Shown here one piece after another: positions 9,713 through 18,747 of a DNA stretch of 64,000 nucleotides. Made by a program: the position numbers and the translations under genes. This DNA comes from Fructilactobacillus cliffordii (GTDB lineage Bacteria > Bacillota > Bacilli > Lactobacillales > Lactobacillaceae). Location of the stretch: contig NZ_CP097117.1 in the NCBI RefSeq assembly GCF_024029355.1, forward strand, positions 496,001 to 560,000, given 5' to 3'. The notes beneath the pieces were generated by a model. It ran no database searches, was not told the DNA's origin, and saw nothing but the letters and a program-made list of their open reading frames with translations. Positions within the stretch are counted from its first letter, which is position 1. Every line of letters starts with the position of its first letter.

Positions 9713-10393
9713 TTACCGTGCGAGCGTTACGCTGCAAACCTGAGCGGCTCCATTTTGCAATAACAACCGTTGGGCTTGATGCACCGTTTGCCCCGTCGTA
9801 TACACGTCGTCCACCAAGCAGACGGAGCCCCCCTGAAGTTGTGTTACTGCCGCTGGATTAATTGAAAACGGCTGCCACGTTTGTAATCGTTGTTGCCGAC
9901 TTCGTTGATGCTGATTGGTAGTTTTCGGCTTTGCCACCAAAGCATCCAACCAGTCCACGTCTGTCAACCAGCCCTCAACCTGATTAAACTTCCGTTGTTG
10001 TCGTTGTGCGGTAGCCACAGGAATCGGCACAATCAACGATCCATCATCTGGCAGGCATCGTTCCAACCGTTCCTTTACCAACAACCGTAACGCGTAATCA
10101 CCTTTAAACTTATACCGGTCTAAGTACTCCTGCATCATCCCGTGATAAGGATAGAGTGCCTGATTCTTAAGTACGGCAAAGCCCCATTCATTCCAAGCCT
10201 GACAGTCACCACAAATCAGTACATCCGTTTGGAACCGACCACACTGCGAACACTGGGGCTGTTTCGGTGGTTCGAAAAGTGGTTGACAGCGGTGACAAAG
10301 CTGGGGTGCCTGATAGGGTTGCAAACTAAAGAGCCAGGTCACGGTTAGCGTCGGCCGCAACTGATTATCACACCACAAACATCGTTCAAACAT
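9713..10393 (-). CDS. comFC: ComFC-type phosphoribosyltransferase, DNA uptake
   Basis: Late-competence protein needed for handling single-stranded DNA during transformation. The N-terminus has a zinc-ribbon (CLWC near residue 6; CHRC, CSQC and CGDC between about 35 and 70). The C-terminal half is a phosphoribosyltransferase fold with the PRPP-binding loop VCLVDDVYTTGQT near 192-204. The ATG at 10393 has AAAGGGGG nine bases upstream; a GTG at 10399 is less likely. The start overlaps the comFA stop by eight bases, so the pair is one operon. Confidence 0.93.
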   Translation of the reverse strand: MFERCLWCDNQLRPTLTVTWLFSLQPYQAPQLCHRCQPLFEPPKQPQCSQCGRFQTDVLICGDCQAWNEWGFAVLKNQALYPYHGMMQEYLDRYKFKGDYALRLLVKERLERCLPDDGSLIVPIPVATAQRQQRKFNQVEGWLTDVDWLDALVAKPKTTNQHQRSRQQRLQTWQPFSINPAAVTQLQGGSVCLVDDVYTTGQTVHQAQRLLLQNGAAQVCSVTLAR

Positions 10394-11705
10394 TCGCACG
10401 AGCCCCCTTTCGATTCATCTGGGCAATTTGGCGCCGCGCACGTCGCACGTTTTTGGTGTAACCACTTACGATGCAGTCAACTTGCCCGGTGGTCCGGCTG
10501 TCTTTACGACCAACCCGACCCGCCATCTGCACGAGCGAAGCCACTGAAAAGACCCGGTCATCTCCACCCAGGATAATCACATCAATCCCCGGAAAGGTAA
10601 CCCCTCGTTCTAAAATCGTGGTCGTCACTAAAAATAAAACTTTCCGGTTCCGCATCCGTTCTACCTTGCTAATCCGCTCTGGATCACCCGCATACACGGT
10701 TTCCCAACACGGGGGTCCGGCCACATGGCAATGTAAATACCGATCAAGCGGATCTATATCACGAATGCGAGGCACAAATAATAAAAATGGTTGTTGCGCG
10801 CGAACCTTGGTGCGGATTAAGCTCCGTAAAATCCGTGGTAATTTCCCCTGTTGCAGTTGCCTCCGCCAGCGCACGGCCACCCGCCAGTGAATTTGAGGTA
10901 ACGGATGCCCGTGAAATCTCCGTGGTAAATAAGCCGTCCGCCCCTGGTACTTTCGCTGAAGTCGAAGACTGGGGGTTGCGGTCATTAACAGACAGCTCCC
11001 CATCGATTTGAGCGCACGTCGAGCCGCCTGTTCAAGCATAGGATTATTGGCATACGGAAAGGCATCCACTTCGTCTAAAATCAAAACGTCAAAGGCTGAT
11101 TGAAACCGAAGGAGTTGGTGAGTGGTACAGATGGTTAATTGCCGATAGACGTACCCCGTTTCGGTGTGACCATGCAGTAACGCAATCGGAATCGTGGGGA
11201 AAACGGCTTGGTAGCGCGGATAAAGTTCACCACACACATCAACACGAGGGGCGGCCACCGCCACCCGAAGGCCTTGTTGTAATGCCCAGGCAATTCCTGG
11301 AAATGAAATTTCGGTCTTGCCAGCGCCGGTCACCGCCCACAACAATTGATCTTGGTGAGTTTGAAACCCCCGCTGCAACTGATCAGCACAATCTCGTTGT
11401 TGTGCAGTCAACTCCCCGGTCCATACTAAAGGATTTAAAGCTGGTGGAAATGCATTTGGTTCTGCCTGACTCACCAACTGCATGGAGCTGTCTAAGCGGC
11501 CTAAGTTCAGACAAGCTCGACAGTAATAATCTCCGCTCGGTAGCTCATTCCTGCTTTTTTCACAATCAGTTTGGCATCGGTTACAATGAAGGAAGCTGGA
11601 TCCCACTTCAATGGCTGCTTGTTGCTGAAAATGCTCAGTGGGTAAAGCACATGCCTCTGCAGTTGGCAATGGCACCAAGCGACCCCAGAAATTTTGTTCG
11701 TCCAT
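10386..11705 (-). CDS. comFA: ComFA, DEAD-box ATPase of the DNA uptake machinery
   Basis: Cytoplasmic ATP-dependent helicase/translocase that helps pull transforming DNA through the ComEC channel. The 439-residue protein begins with a four-cysteine zinc finger (CNRCQTDC and CRAC near 40-85). A Walker A motif TGAGKTE is near 125, a DEVDAF Walker B near 212, and a helicase C-terminal domain ends with a QMAGRVGRKD motif VI near 393. The start is an ATG preceded by GAGGTGA. With comFC and the SigH-like factor at 50242-50823 it indicates a competence module. Confidence 0.94.
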   Translation of the reverse strand: MDEQNFWGRLVPLPTAEACALPTEHFQQQAAIEVGSSFLHCNRCQTDCEKSRNELPSGDYYCRACLNLGRLDSSMQLVSQAEPNAFPPALNPLVWTGELTAQQRDCADQLQRGFQTHQDQLLWAVTGAGKTEISFPGIAWALQQGLRVAVAAPRVDVCGELYPRYQAVFPTIPIALLHGHTETGYVYRQLTICTTHQLLRFQSAFDVLILDEVDAFPYANNPMLEQAARRALKSMGSCLLMTATPSLRLQRKYQGRTAYLPRRFHGHPLPQIHWRVAVRWRRQLQQGKLPRILRSLIRTKVRAQQPFLLFVPRIRDIDPLDRYLHCHVAGPPCWETVYAGDPERISKVERMRNRKVLFLVTTTILERGVTFPGIDVIILGGDDRVFSVASLVQMAGRVGRKDSRTTGQVDCIVSGYTKNVRRARRQIAQMNRKGARANV

Positions 11706-11747
11706 TTATATTTCACCTCTAGCTTTAGATACGGAAAGGAACTCAAC

Positions 11748-12395
11748 ATGGATCAACCATTTTTAACGATTGCCCACGCTGGCAATCACGAAATTGTCAT
11801 CAAAAAATCCAAGTTCATCGCTAACATCGCTCGAATTAGCACCGAAGCTGAGGCTATAAACTTCATTCAAAAAGTTAAAACCGATCACAAAAAGGCCACC
11901 CATAACTGTTTTGCCTACGTACTGGGCGAAACCGATCAGGTGCAACGAGAAAGTGACAATGGAGAACCCAGTGGTACAGCCGGGGTTCCCATCTTAGAAG
12001 TCATCAAAAAGAACCAGCTTCACAACGTCGCGATTGTGGTCACCCGGTACTTTGGCGGTATTAAACTGGGAGCGGGTGGTCTTATCCGAGCTTATAGTGG
12101 TTCAGCAGCCCAAGTGATTGAGACCGTGGGTATTGTGCAACGAGTAACCCACGAGGTCTTCAAAATTACCGTAGACTACAAAAATTACGATCAATTGAAC
12201 TACTTTTTAACCACCCACGACTTCCAAATTATGGACATGGATTATCAAGCCATGGTCACCGTGACCACGTCCGTGGCAGCCAGTGCTTTAGATCAATTCC
12301 AAACTGATTTACAAAATCTATTGGCAGGCAACGTGCAATTTAAGTCCGAGGGGACCCAATTTGTTGAACGGCTCGTGCCTAATTCCCAGGAATGA
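11748..12395 (+). CDS. YigZ/IMPACT family protein
   Basis: The 215-residue protein of the UPF0029/IMPACT family has an N-terminal domain with the family motif TRYFGGIKLGAGGLIRAY at about 99-116 and a C-terminal ferredoxin-like domain. Eukaryotic IMPACT binds Gcn1, and the bacterial function is uncertain, possibly translation-related. The ATG at 11748 follows GGAAAGGA; the open frame extends upstream to 11694 without a better signal. It is divergent from comFA with only about 40 bases between the two starts, so their promoters must overlap. Confidence 0.88.
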   Translation: MDQPFLTIAHAGNHEIVIKKSKFIANIARISTEAEAINFIQKVKTDHKKATHNCFAYVLGETDQVQRESDNGEPSGTAGVPILEVIKKNQLHNVAIVVTRYFGGIKLGAGGLIRAYSGSAAQVIETVGIVQRVTHEVFKITVDYKNYDQLNYFLTTHDFQIMDMDYQAMVTVTTSVAASALDQFQTDLQNLLAGNVQFKSEGTQFVERLVPNSQE

Positions 12396-12423
12396 TTGCG
12401 TTTACATTGGGCTCTGTTATAAT
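12396..12423 (+). promoter_or_regulatory. Promoter of lrgAB
   Basis: A TTGCGT -35 (12396-12401) and a perfect TATAAT -10 (12418-12423) have a 16-base spacer. The -35 begins right after the yigZ stop codon. Confidence 0.65.
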
Positions 12424-12465
12424 ATTAACAGTAAAAAAGATTCCAATTTTGAAAGGAGTATTGCG

Positions 12466-12885
12466 ATGTCAACTAAAGATGTAAAAAACACCCAAGACAC
12501 CACAAAAGCTGCTCCCATCCTGGTACAGATGGGAATTTATGCAGTAATTTTATTCGTTTCGTACATAATTTCGTCCCTCTTTCCCAAGAACTTTCCCGTT
12601 CCGGCGTCAGTAGTGGGATTAGTGATTCTCTACCTCCTCTTAACCTTTCACGTTATCAAACCGCTTCACGTGGAAAAGGTCGGGAACTTTTTGATTAGCA
12701 TTCTAGCATTTCTCTTTGTTCCCTCCGGAATTCAACTGGCCGCTGACTTAGACATCATGAAAAAGTCCGGACTGCAAATGGTTGTCATGATCTTCATTTC
12801 CACGGTCGTCATGTTGATTTCGGTTGCCCTGGTAGCCACGGTTTTGATTTGGTTACGAAACCGGTTTTTCCCAGTAAAGGAGTAA
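12466..12885 (+). CDS. lrgA: CidA/LrgA family holin-like membrane protein
   Basis: The 139-residue protein has a short polar N-terminus and four membrane segments, matching the CidA/LrgA family. In staphylococci this family modulates murein hydrolase export and autolysis, and homologues also affect pyruvate or organic-acid transport. The ATG at 12466 follows GAAAGGAG; the open frame reading back into yigZ has no support. The gene is followed six bases later by its partner lrgB. Confidence 0.88.
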   Translation: MSTKDVKNTQDTTKAAPILVQMGIYAVILFVSYIISSLFPKNFPVPASVVGLVILYLLLTFHVIKPLHVEKVGNFLISILAFLFVPSGIQLAADLDIMKKSGLQMVVMIFISTVVMLISVALVATVLIWLRNRFFPVKE

Positions 12886-12891
12886 GTTGCA

Positions 12892-13629
12892 ATGAAAATG
12901 GAATTAATTAAATTTTTGGGCACGCCGATGTTCGGAATTGCCCTCTCCCTGCTGGTCTTTCTGTTAGGGACTTTCTTATTTAAAAAATCAAAGGGATTCT
13001 TCCTCTTTCAACCGCTGTTCGTCAGCATGGTGTTAGGAATTTTCATCTTATGGTTAATCGCCAGAGTCGCAAATCTGGATGTGACCTGGGTTTACAAGAA
13101 CCTCTACAAGCCCGGTGGTGACATCATCTTCTGGTTTATCTACCCCGCTACGATTGCCTTTGCGATTCCATTGTTCAAACGCAATGACATTGTGAAGAAG
13201 TATTGGTTGGAGATTATCCTTTCGCTCGTAATTGGACTATCAATTTCGGTGGTCATTATGTACTTTGTTTCCAAACTACTGGGTCTCAACAACGCCGGCA
13301 TTGCTTCGATGTTACCACAAGCTGCTACAACGGCCGTCGCTATGCCAATCGCCGCCGGAATTCACGGAATCCCAGCCATCACCGCCATGGCCTGCATCTT
13401 AAACGCCGTAATCATCTACGCCATCGGGGACTGGCTGATTAAGATCTTCCACCTCAAGAACCCGATTGGAGTGGGATTAGGATTAGGAACCGCTGGTCAC
13501 ACACTGGGTTCGGCCAAAGCGTTAGAACTCGGTGAAATCCAAGGATCCATGGCTGCTATTTCGGTTGTTATCATCTCAATCGTAGTTGACGTTGTCGTAC
13601 CCCTCTTTGCCAACTTGGTTCACCTTTAA
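12892..13629 (+). CDS. lrgB: LrgB family membrane protein
   Basis: Partner of the CidA/LrgA-like protein. The 245 residues form about seven or eight membrane segments, including the conserved LPQAATTAVAMPIA stretch near 141-154 and a C-terminal GLGTAGHTLGSAKA motif. The pair is thought to act as a complex at the membrane controlling autolysis or central-metabolite export. No LytSR two-component regulator is present in the window, so the controlling input is unknown. Confidence 0.9.
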   Translation: MKMELIKFLGTPMFGIALSLLVFLLGTFLFKKSKGFFLFQPLFVSMVLGIFILWLIARVANLDVTWVYKNLYKPGGDIIFWFIYPATIAFAIPLFKRNDIVKKYWLEIILSLVIGLSISVVIMYFVSKLLGLNNAGIASMLPQAATTAVAMPIAAGIHGIPAITAMACILNAVIIYAIGDWLIKIFHLKNPIGVGLGLGTAGHTLGSAKALELGEIQGSMAAISVVIISIVVDVVVPLFANLVHL

Positions 13630-13650
13630 TTTAAAGCTAACCTAAGCTAA

Positions 13651-13684
13651 AGCCCCCTAAAAGTTAACTTTAGGGAGCTTTTTT
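13651..13684 (+). terminator. Rho-independent terminator after lrgB
   Basis: The stem AGC-CCCTAAA against TTTAGGG-GCT surrounds a GTTAAC centre and is followed by TTTTTTA on the plus strand. Confidence 0.85.
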
Positions 13685-13722
13685 ATGTGCTGTAATCAGA
13701 CTTCAAACATTGCACCAGCTAC

Positions 13723-13763
13723 AAAAAGGACAGTTTCCGCTCAAAGCGGAAGCTGTCCTTTTT
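13723..13763. terminator. Bidirectional terminator between lrgB and kimA
   Basis: An inverted repeat AAAAAGGACAG with CTGTCCTTTTT encloses a second stem TTCCGCT/AGCGGAA. A- and T-tracts flank both sides. It lies between two convergent genes and serves kimA on the minus strand. Confidence 0.9.
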
Positions 13764-13784
13764 GGTTAAAAAATTTAGTAATAA

Positions 13785-15623
13785 TTAGTTACTCAAATGG
13801 TAATTGTACGTTGAAACAATAATATTTTGTCGTGAATTCAAGGCTGCCCGCAAACGGACTCCGGTTTGATTATGCAATACTTGTTGCCATGGTTTCCGCG
13901 GGACGAATTGTGGAACCAAAACGGTCGTGGAGTAGTTAATCTCATCATCCTTCCGGGCCATTACATCACAGAACCGCAGCACTGGATCGTTCAAGGACCG
14001 GTATGAGGTATGAATGTTAACGAATCTGATGTCCGGATACTCACTCTTGAATTGATTTTCAATCTTGTTTTCCTTATCTGGATCAGAGGCAAAGGAAACG
14101 TGGACCGCAACCACTTGATCCGCAATCGAGTTGGCATAACTGATGGCCTGGCGGGTCACCTGGGTGACGTTTCCGACCAGCACGATGACCGTGGAACCAT
14201 CGTATTCTCGAATCTGAACGGATTCATTCTTATTGTGAACCCGCAACTGTCGGGCTACTTGTTGGTAGTGATTGTGAACCCGGTAGAACATGTACAAAAT
14301 CAACGGCATGATGATCAAGTACGGCCAAACTTCCTTGAAGTGCAGTGCAAACAAGAACAGCACTAGCATGACCGAAATTCCGGCTCCAATCAGGTTAATG
14401 AACATCTTACCTGGCCAGAAGCCTTCCTTGTGGTGTAACCAATGCACAATCATTCCGGATTGCGATAGCGTGAACGGTACAAACACCCCAACCGCATACA
14501 GTGGAATCAGGAGGTTGGTTTTCCCGTTGAAGATCCAGATTAAAACAACAGCTCCAATTGCCAGCGAAATAATTCCATTAGAATAACCCAGCCGGTCTCC
14601 CTTATCAAGGTAGGCATGGGGCAGGTACTTATCCTTGGCCATGTTGTAAGCCAAGATGGGAAAGGCTGAGAATCCAGTGTTCGCAGCCACAGCCAGAATT
14701 AAGGCCGTCGCCAGTTGTAACATGTAGTAGAAGAACCCGTGCCCAAAGACACCCGTCCCGATTTGAGATAGTACCGTATCCTTGGCGTTCGGGATAATGC
14801 CCATGTAGTAACTTAAGAACGTGATGGAACCAAAGAAAATGGCCAAGATGATTGCCATTAAAGCTAACGTATTGGAAGCATTCTTCCGGTTCGGTTGCTT
14901 AAAGTTGGGCACCGCATTACTGATGGCTTCCACTCCGGTTAAGGAAGCAGACCCGGCCGAAAAGGCTTTAAAAAACATTAACAGGGTCATACCCTTCACG
15001 GAGGCCGTGATTGGTGCTGCAGCATGATAGGTAATCTTCCCCGTTAAAATGTTATACCCCCCAACGATAATCATTAAAATGATCATCAAAATGAAAAGAT
15101 AAACGGGCAACACTAGGAAGGACGCAGAGTCACGCATCCCCCGCAGGTTCAAGACCATGATGAACAGCACAATCAGAATCGCAATCGGAACCTGATAGTG
15201 ATATAGGCTAGGAATTGCCGAGGTAATTGCTTCTGTTCCAGAGGTCGTAGACACCGCCACGGTCAACATGTAATCAACCAGTAACGAGCCCCCGGCCACT
15301 AGCCCAGCACCTTCACCCCAATTACTCCGAGCCACCACATAGGCTCCCCCACCAGAGGGGTAAGCATAAATAATTTGCCGGTAGGACAAAGTAATGGCGG
15401 CCAGAAGAATTAACACCAACAACGCAACCCACATTTGGTACATGAGGGCGGCCGTTGATAGCGTAATCAAGACTGCCGTAATCTGTTCCGTTCCGTAAGC
15501 CACTGATGATAACGCATCTGACGACAACAGGGCTAATCCCTTAAAAATCGTAAGGGACTGCCCTGATTCATCGGTACTTTTCAGCGGTCGGCCAATAATT
15601 AAACGTTTTAAATATCGCCACAT
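13785..15623 (-). CDS. kimA: KimA-type high-affinity potassium importer (APC superfamily)
   Basis: The 612-residue protein has about twelve membrane segments followed by a cytosolic domain of about 150 residues. The N-terminus (LLSSDALSSVAYGTEQ, SYRQIIYAYPSGGGAYVVA, GGSLLVDYMLTVAVS) follows B. subtilis KimA/YdaO closely. KimA is a proton-coupled K+ importer inhibited by c-di-AMP. Automatic annotation would call it an amino-acid permease. In B. subtilis a c-di-AMP riboswitch precedes it. Here only about 50 bases lie between the predicted start site and the ATG, too short for that riboswitch. The c-di-AMP receptor DarA is at 28664-28990. Confidence 0.85.
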   Translation of the reverse strand: MWRYLKRLIIGRPLKSTDESGQSLTIFKGLALLSSDALSSVAYGTEQITAVLITLSTAALMYQMWVALLVLILLAAITLSYRQIIYAYPSGGGAYVVARSNWGEGAGLVAGGSLLVDYMLTVAVSTTSGTEAITSAIPSLYHYQVPIAILIVLFIMVLNLRGMRDSASFLVLPVYLFILMIILMIIVGGYNILTGKITYHAAAPITASVKGMTLLMFFKAFSAGSASLTGVEAISNAVPNFKQPNRKNASNTLALMAIILAIFFGSITFLSYYMGIIPNAKDTVLSQIGTGVFGHGFFYYMLQLATALILAVAANTGFSAFPILAYNMAKDKYLPHAYLDKGDRLGYSNGIISLAIGAVVLIWIFNGKTNLLIPLYAVGVFVPFTLSQSGMIVHWLHHKEGFWPGKMFINLIGAGISVMLVLFLFALHFKEVWPYLIIMPLILYMFYRVHNHYQQVARQLRVHNKNESVQIREYDGSTVIVLVGNVTQVTRQAISYANSIADQVVAVHVSFASDPDKENKIENQFKSEYPDIRFVNIHTSYRSLNDPVLRFCDVMARKDDEINYSTTVLVPQFVPRKPWQQVLHNQTGVRLRAALNSRQNIIVSTYNYHLSN

Positions 15624-15677
15624 GAAACTGTACTCCTATATCTTGAATTTGCTAACTAGCATTTTTATACAACTGCT

Positions 15678-15706
15678 ACTATACTCCGACTGCCCGTTTC
15701 CGACAA
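15678..15706 (-). promoter_or_regulatory. Promoter of kimA
   Basis: A TTGTCG -35 (15701-15706) and a TATAGT -10 (15678-15683) on the minus strand have a 17-base spacer. They sit just past the groEL terminator. Confidence 0.65.
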
Positions 15707-15707
15707 C

Positions 15708-15743
15708 AAAAAAAGAGAAGTTTACTAGTGTAAACTTCTCTTT
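15708..15743 (-). terminator. Rho-independent terminator after groESL
   Basis: A perfect stem GAGAAGTTTAC/GTAAACTTCTC with a short loop, followed by seven T residues on the minus strand, directly after groEL. Confidence 0.95.
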
Positions 15744-15754
15744 AATTAGTTCGC

Positions 15755-17386
<1,632 letters not shown>

Positions 17387-17437
17387 TCACCTCATGTTTA
17401 ATTAATTTGAACTTGCTATTTCAGCCTAATTGTTAAA

Positions 17438-17722
17438 TTATTTAACGATTGCGAGGAGGTCGCTTTCGTGCATCACAAGATATTCTTGATCTCCATCGTT
17501 AACTTTAGTTCCGGCGTATTTATCAAACATTACAACGTCACCTTCGCTAACTACGGGAGCAACTTTTTCACCGTTATCAAGCACTCGGCCGGTTCCAACC
17601 GCAACTACTTTTCCTTGGGTTGGTTTTTCCTTAGCGTTTTCAGCTAATACAATGCCGCCAACCGTTTCTTCCGGTTGGTCTTGAATTTCAATAATGACAC
17701 GATCTCCAATTGGTTGTAACAT
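17438..17722 (-). CDS. groS: 10 kDa co-chaperonin GroES
   Basis: Heptameric lid of the GroEL chamber. The protein of about 94 residues has the typical [12 protein letters not shown] start, the flexible GroEL-binding mobile loop ([18 protein letters not shown]) and a C-terminal [12 protein letters not shown] strand. Two ATGs stand in tandem; the second (17722) has better spacing from GGAGGG and matches the usual N-terminus, while the first (17725) would add only one Met. groEL follows after a short gap. Confidence 0.98.
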   Translation of the reverse strand: MLQPIGDRVIIEIQDQPEETVGGIVLAENAKEKPTQGKVVAVGTGRVLDNGEKVAPVVSEGDVVMFDKYAGTKVNDGDQEYLVMHESDLLAIVK

Positions 17723-17749
17723 CATTAATCCCTCCAATAAAGTAACGTT

Positions 17750-17776
17750 TTAGCACTCAGACTCATCAAGTGCTAA
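17750..17776 (-). promoter_or_regulatory. CIRCE operator for HrcA
   Basis: TTAGCACTC, nine bases, then AAGTGCTAA. This matches the CIRCE inverted repeat (TTAGCACTC-N9-GAGTGCTAA) with one mismatch, read identically on either strand apart from that base. It lies between the groES promoter and its RBS, so HrcA binding would repress groESL until heat or folding stress. Confidence 0.95.
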
Positions 17777-17787
17777 TTACATTATTT

Positions 17788-17816
17788 AATATAAGCTCCT
17801 TCGAATTTAAATGCAA
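17788..17816 (-). promoter_or_regulatory. Sigma-A promoter of groESL
   Basis: A TTGCAT -35 (17811-17816) and a TATATT -10 (17788-17793) on the minus strand have a 17-base spacer, immediately upstream of CIRCE. Confidence 0.8.
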
Positions 17817-17827
17817 GAATTTAGTTC

Positions 17828-17855
17828 AAAAAAAGAGTTCCTATTTCCGGAACCC
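17828..17855 (-). terminator. Rho-independent terminator after rex
   Basis: The stem GGGTTCC/GGAACTC with a seven-base loop is followed by seven T residues on the minus strand, adjacent to the rex stop. Confidence 0.85.
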
Positions 17856-18500
17856 TTAGTCATCGCTGCCATGATCGTAATGATCAATGAAATAAATTAA
17901 AGTTTGGAGCTCATTGGTAAGATCCACGTTGTGCACCCGAATCCCATCTGGAACGTTTAAACGGCGGGAGGTAAAGTTCAAGATGCCCTTCACGCCTGCT
18001 TCTGAGACCTGATCTGCCACATCTTGAGCCACGTTGGTTGGCACAGTTAAAATAACCACACTAATCTGTTGGTCCCGGAGTTGTTTAATCATCTGGTCCA
18101 TGGGATAAATCGGAACGCCCCCCTGAATCGTGTTAACGTTTTTGGGATTTACGTCAAAGGCGGCAGAAATCCGGATGTTACTATCCTGGTGAAAGTTAAA
18201 GTTTAATAGCGCGTGCCCGAGGTTTCCGACTCCAACTAACGCTACGTTGGTTAAACGGTCCTGGTGCAGGATGTTTTTGAAGAATTCCAAGAGGTTCGTA
18301 ACGTCGTACCCATAACCCCGTTTTCCCAAGGCTCCAAAGTACGAAAAATCGCGCCGAATCGTCGCCGAATCCACGTGAATGGCATCGGCCAGTTCCGTCG
18401 ATGAAACCCGCGTCTTTCCTCCATCGTGTAAAATATTTAAATAACGATAATAAAGTGGTAGCCGTTTTGCGGTTGCACGGGGAATTTTCACTTCTGCCAT
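17856..18500 (-). CDS. rex: Redox-sensing transcriptional repressor Rex
   Basis: Senses the NADH/NAD+ ratio and represses fermentation and redox genes when NADH is low. The 214-residue protein has an N-terminal winged helix ([36 protein letters not shown]). A Rossmann domain follows with [12 protein letters not shown] near 91-102, and the C-terminal swapped helix is at the end. It stands alone between its own promoter and terminator. Confidence 0.97.
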   Translation of the reverse strand: MAEVKIPRATAKRLPLYYRYLNILHDGGKTRVSSTELADAIHVDSATIRRDFSYFGALGKRGYGYDVTNLLEFFKNILHQDRLTNVALVGVGNLGHALLNFNFHQDSNIRISAAFDVNPKNVNTIQGGVPIYPMDQMIKQLRDQQISVVILTVPTNVAQDVADQVSEAGVKGILNFTSRRLNVPDGIRVHNVDLTNELQTLIYFIDHYDHGSDD

Positions 18501-18544
18501 TTGCTGATGGCCTCCTTCAAATTAGTCGTTCTACTCTTAATCTC

Positions 18545-18572
18545 ATTTTACCACAAACTATGCGCTTGTGAA
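18545..18572 (-). promoter_or_regulatory. Putative rex promoter with a Rex-like half-site
   Basis: On the minus strand a TTCACA -35 (18567-18572) and a TAAAAT -10 (18545-18550) are 16 bases apart. Read on the plus strand the -35 is part of TTGTGAA, a perfect half of the Rex box. The second half is degenerate, so autoregulation is only a suggestion. The rest of the 18501-18747 gap holds no convincing gene; the upstream signals of the ABC-F gene must also lie there. Confidence 0.4.
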
Positions 18573-18747
18573 TTTTTTCGTTAAGCCGGCAATGATTCCC
18601 GATTTGATTGGACTGTTCAACTAAAAAAGATGCTTCTTTTTCAAATTCAACCCGCTTAGTTAATTCCACTGGGTTTGTGAATGATTTCATCTCGGTTTTA
18701 ATTAGCAAACCACAAAATATGATAAGATTACGGCAGGAGGAAGCACA

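Noticed and set aside
11706..11747. ComX/SigH (CIN) box between comFA and yigZ
   Set aside because: Only a loose match (GTATCTAA on the minus strand) was seen; not enough to call a competence box.
15624..15754. Possible ydaO-type c-di-AMP riboswitch before kimA
   Set aside because: The space holds only the groEL terminator, a promoter and about 50 bases of leader, too short for the riboswitch, and no conserved blocks were seen.
18563..18585. Full Rex operator upstream of rex
   Set aside because: One half (TTGTGAA) is perfect but the other half has three mismatches, so only a half-site is reported.
18517..18708. 63-codon open frame on the minus strand upstream of rex
   Set aside because: It covers the rex promoter region, has no family resemblance and no good RBS; judged chance.
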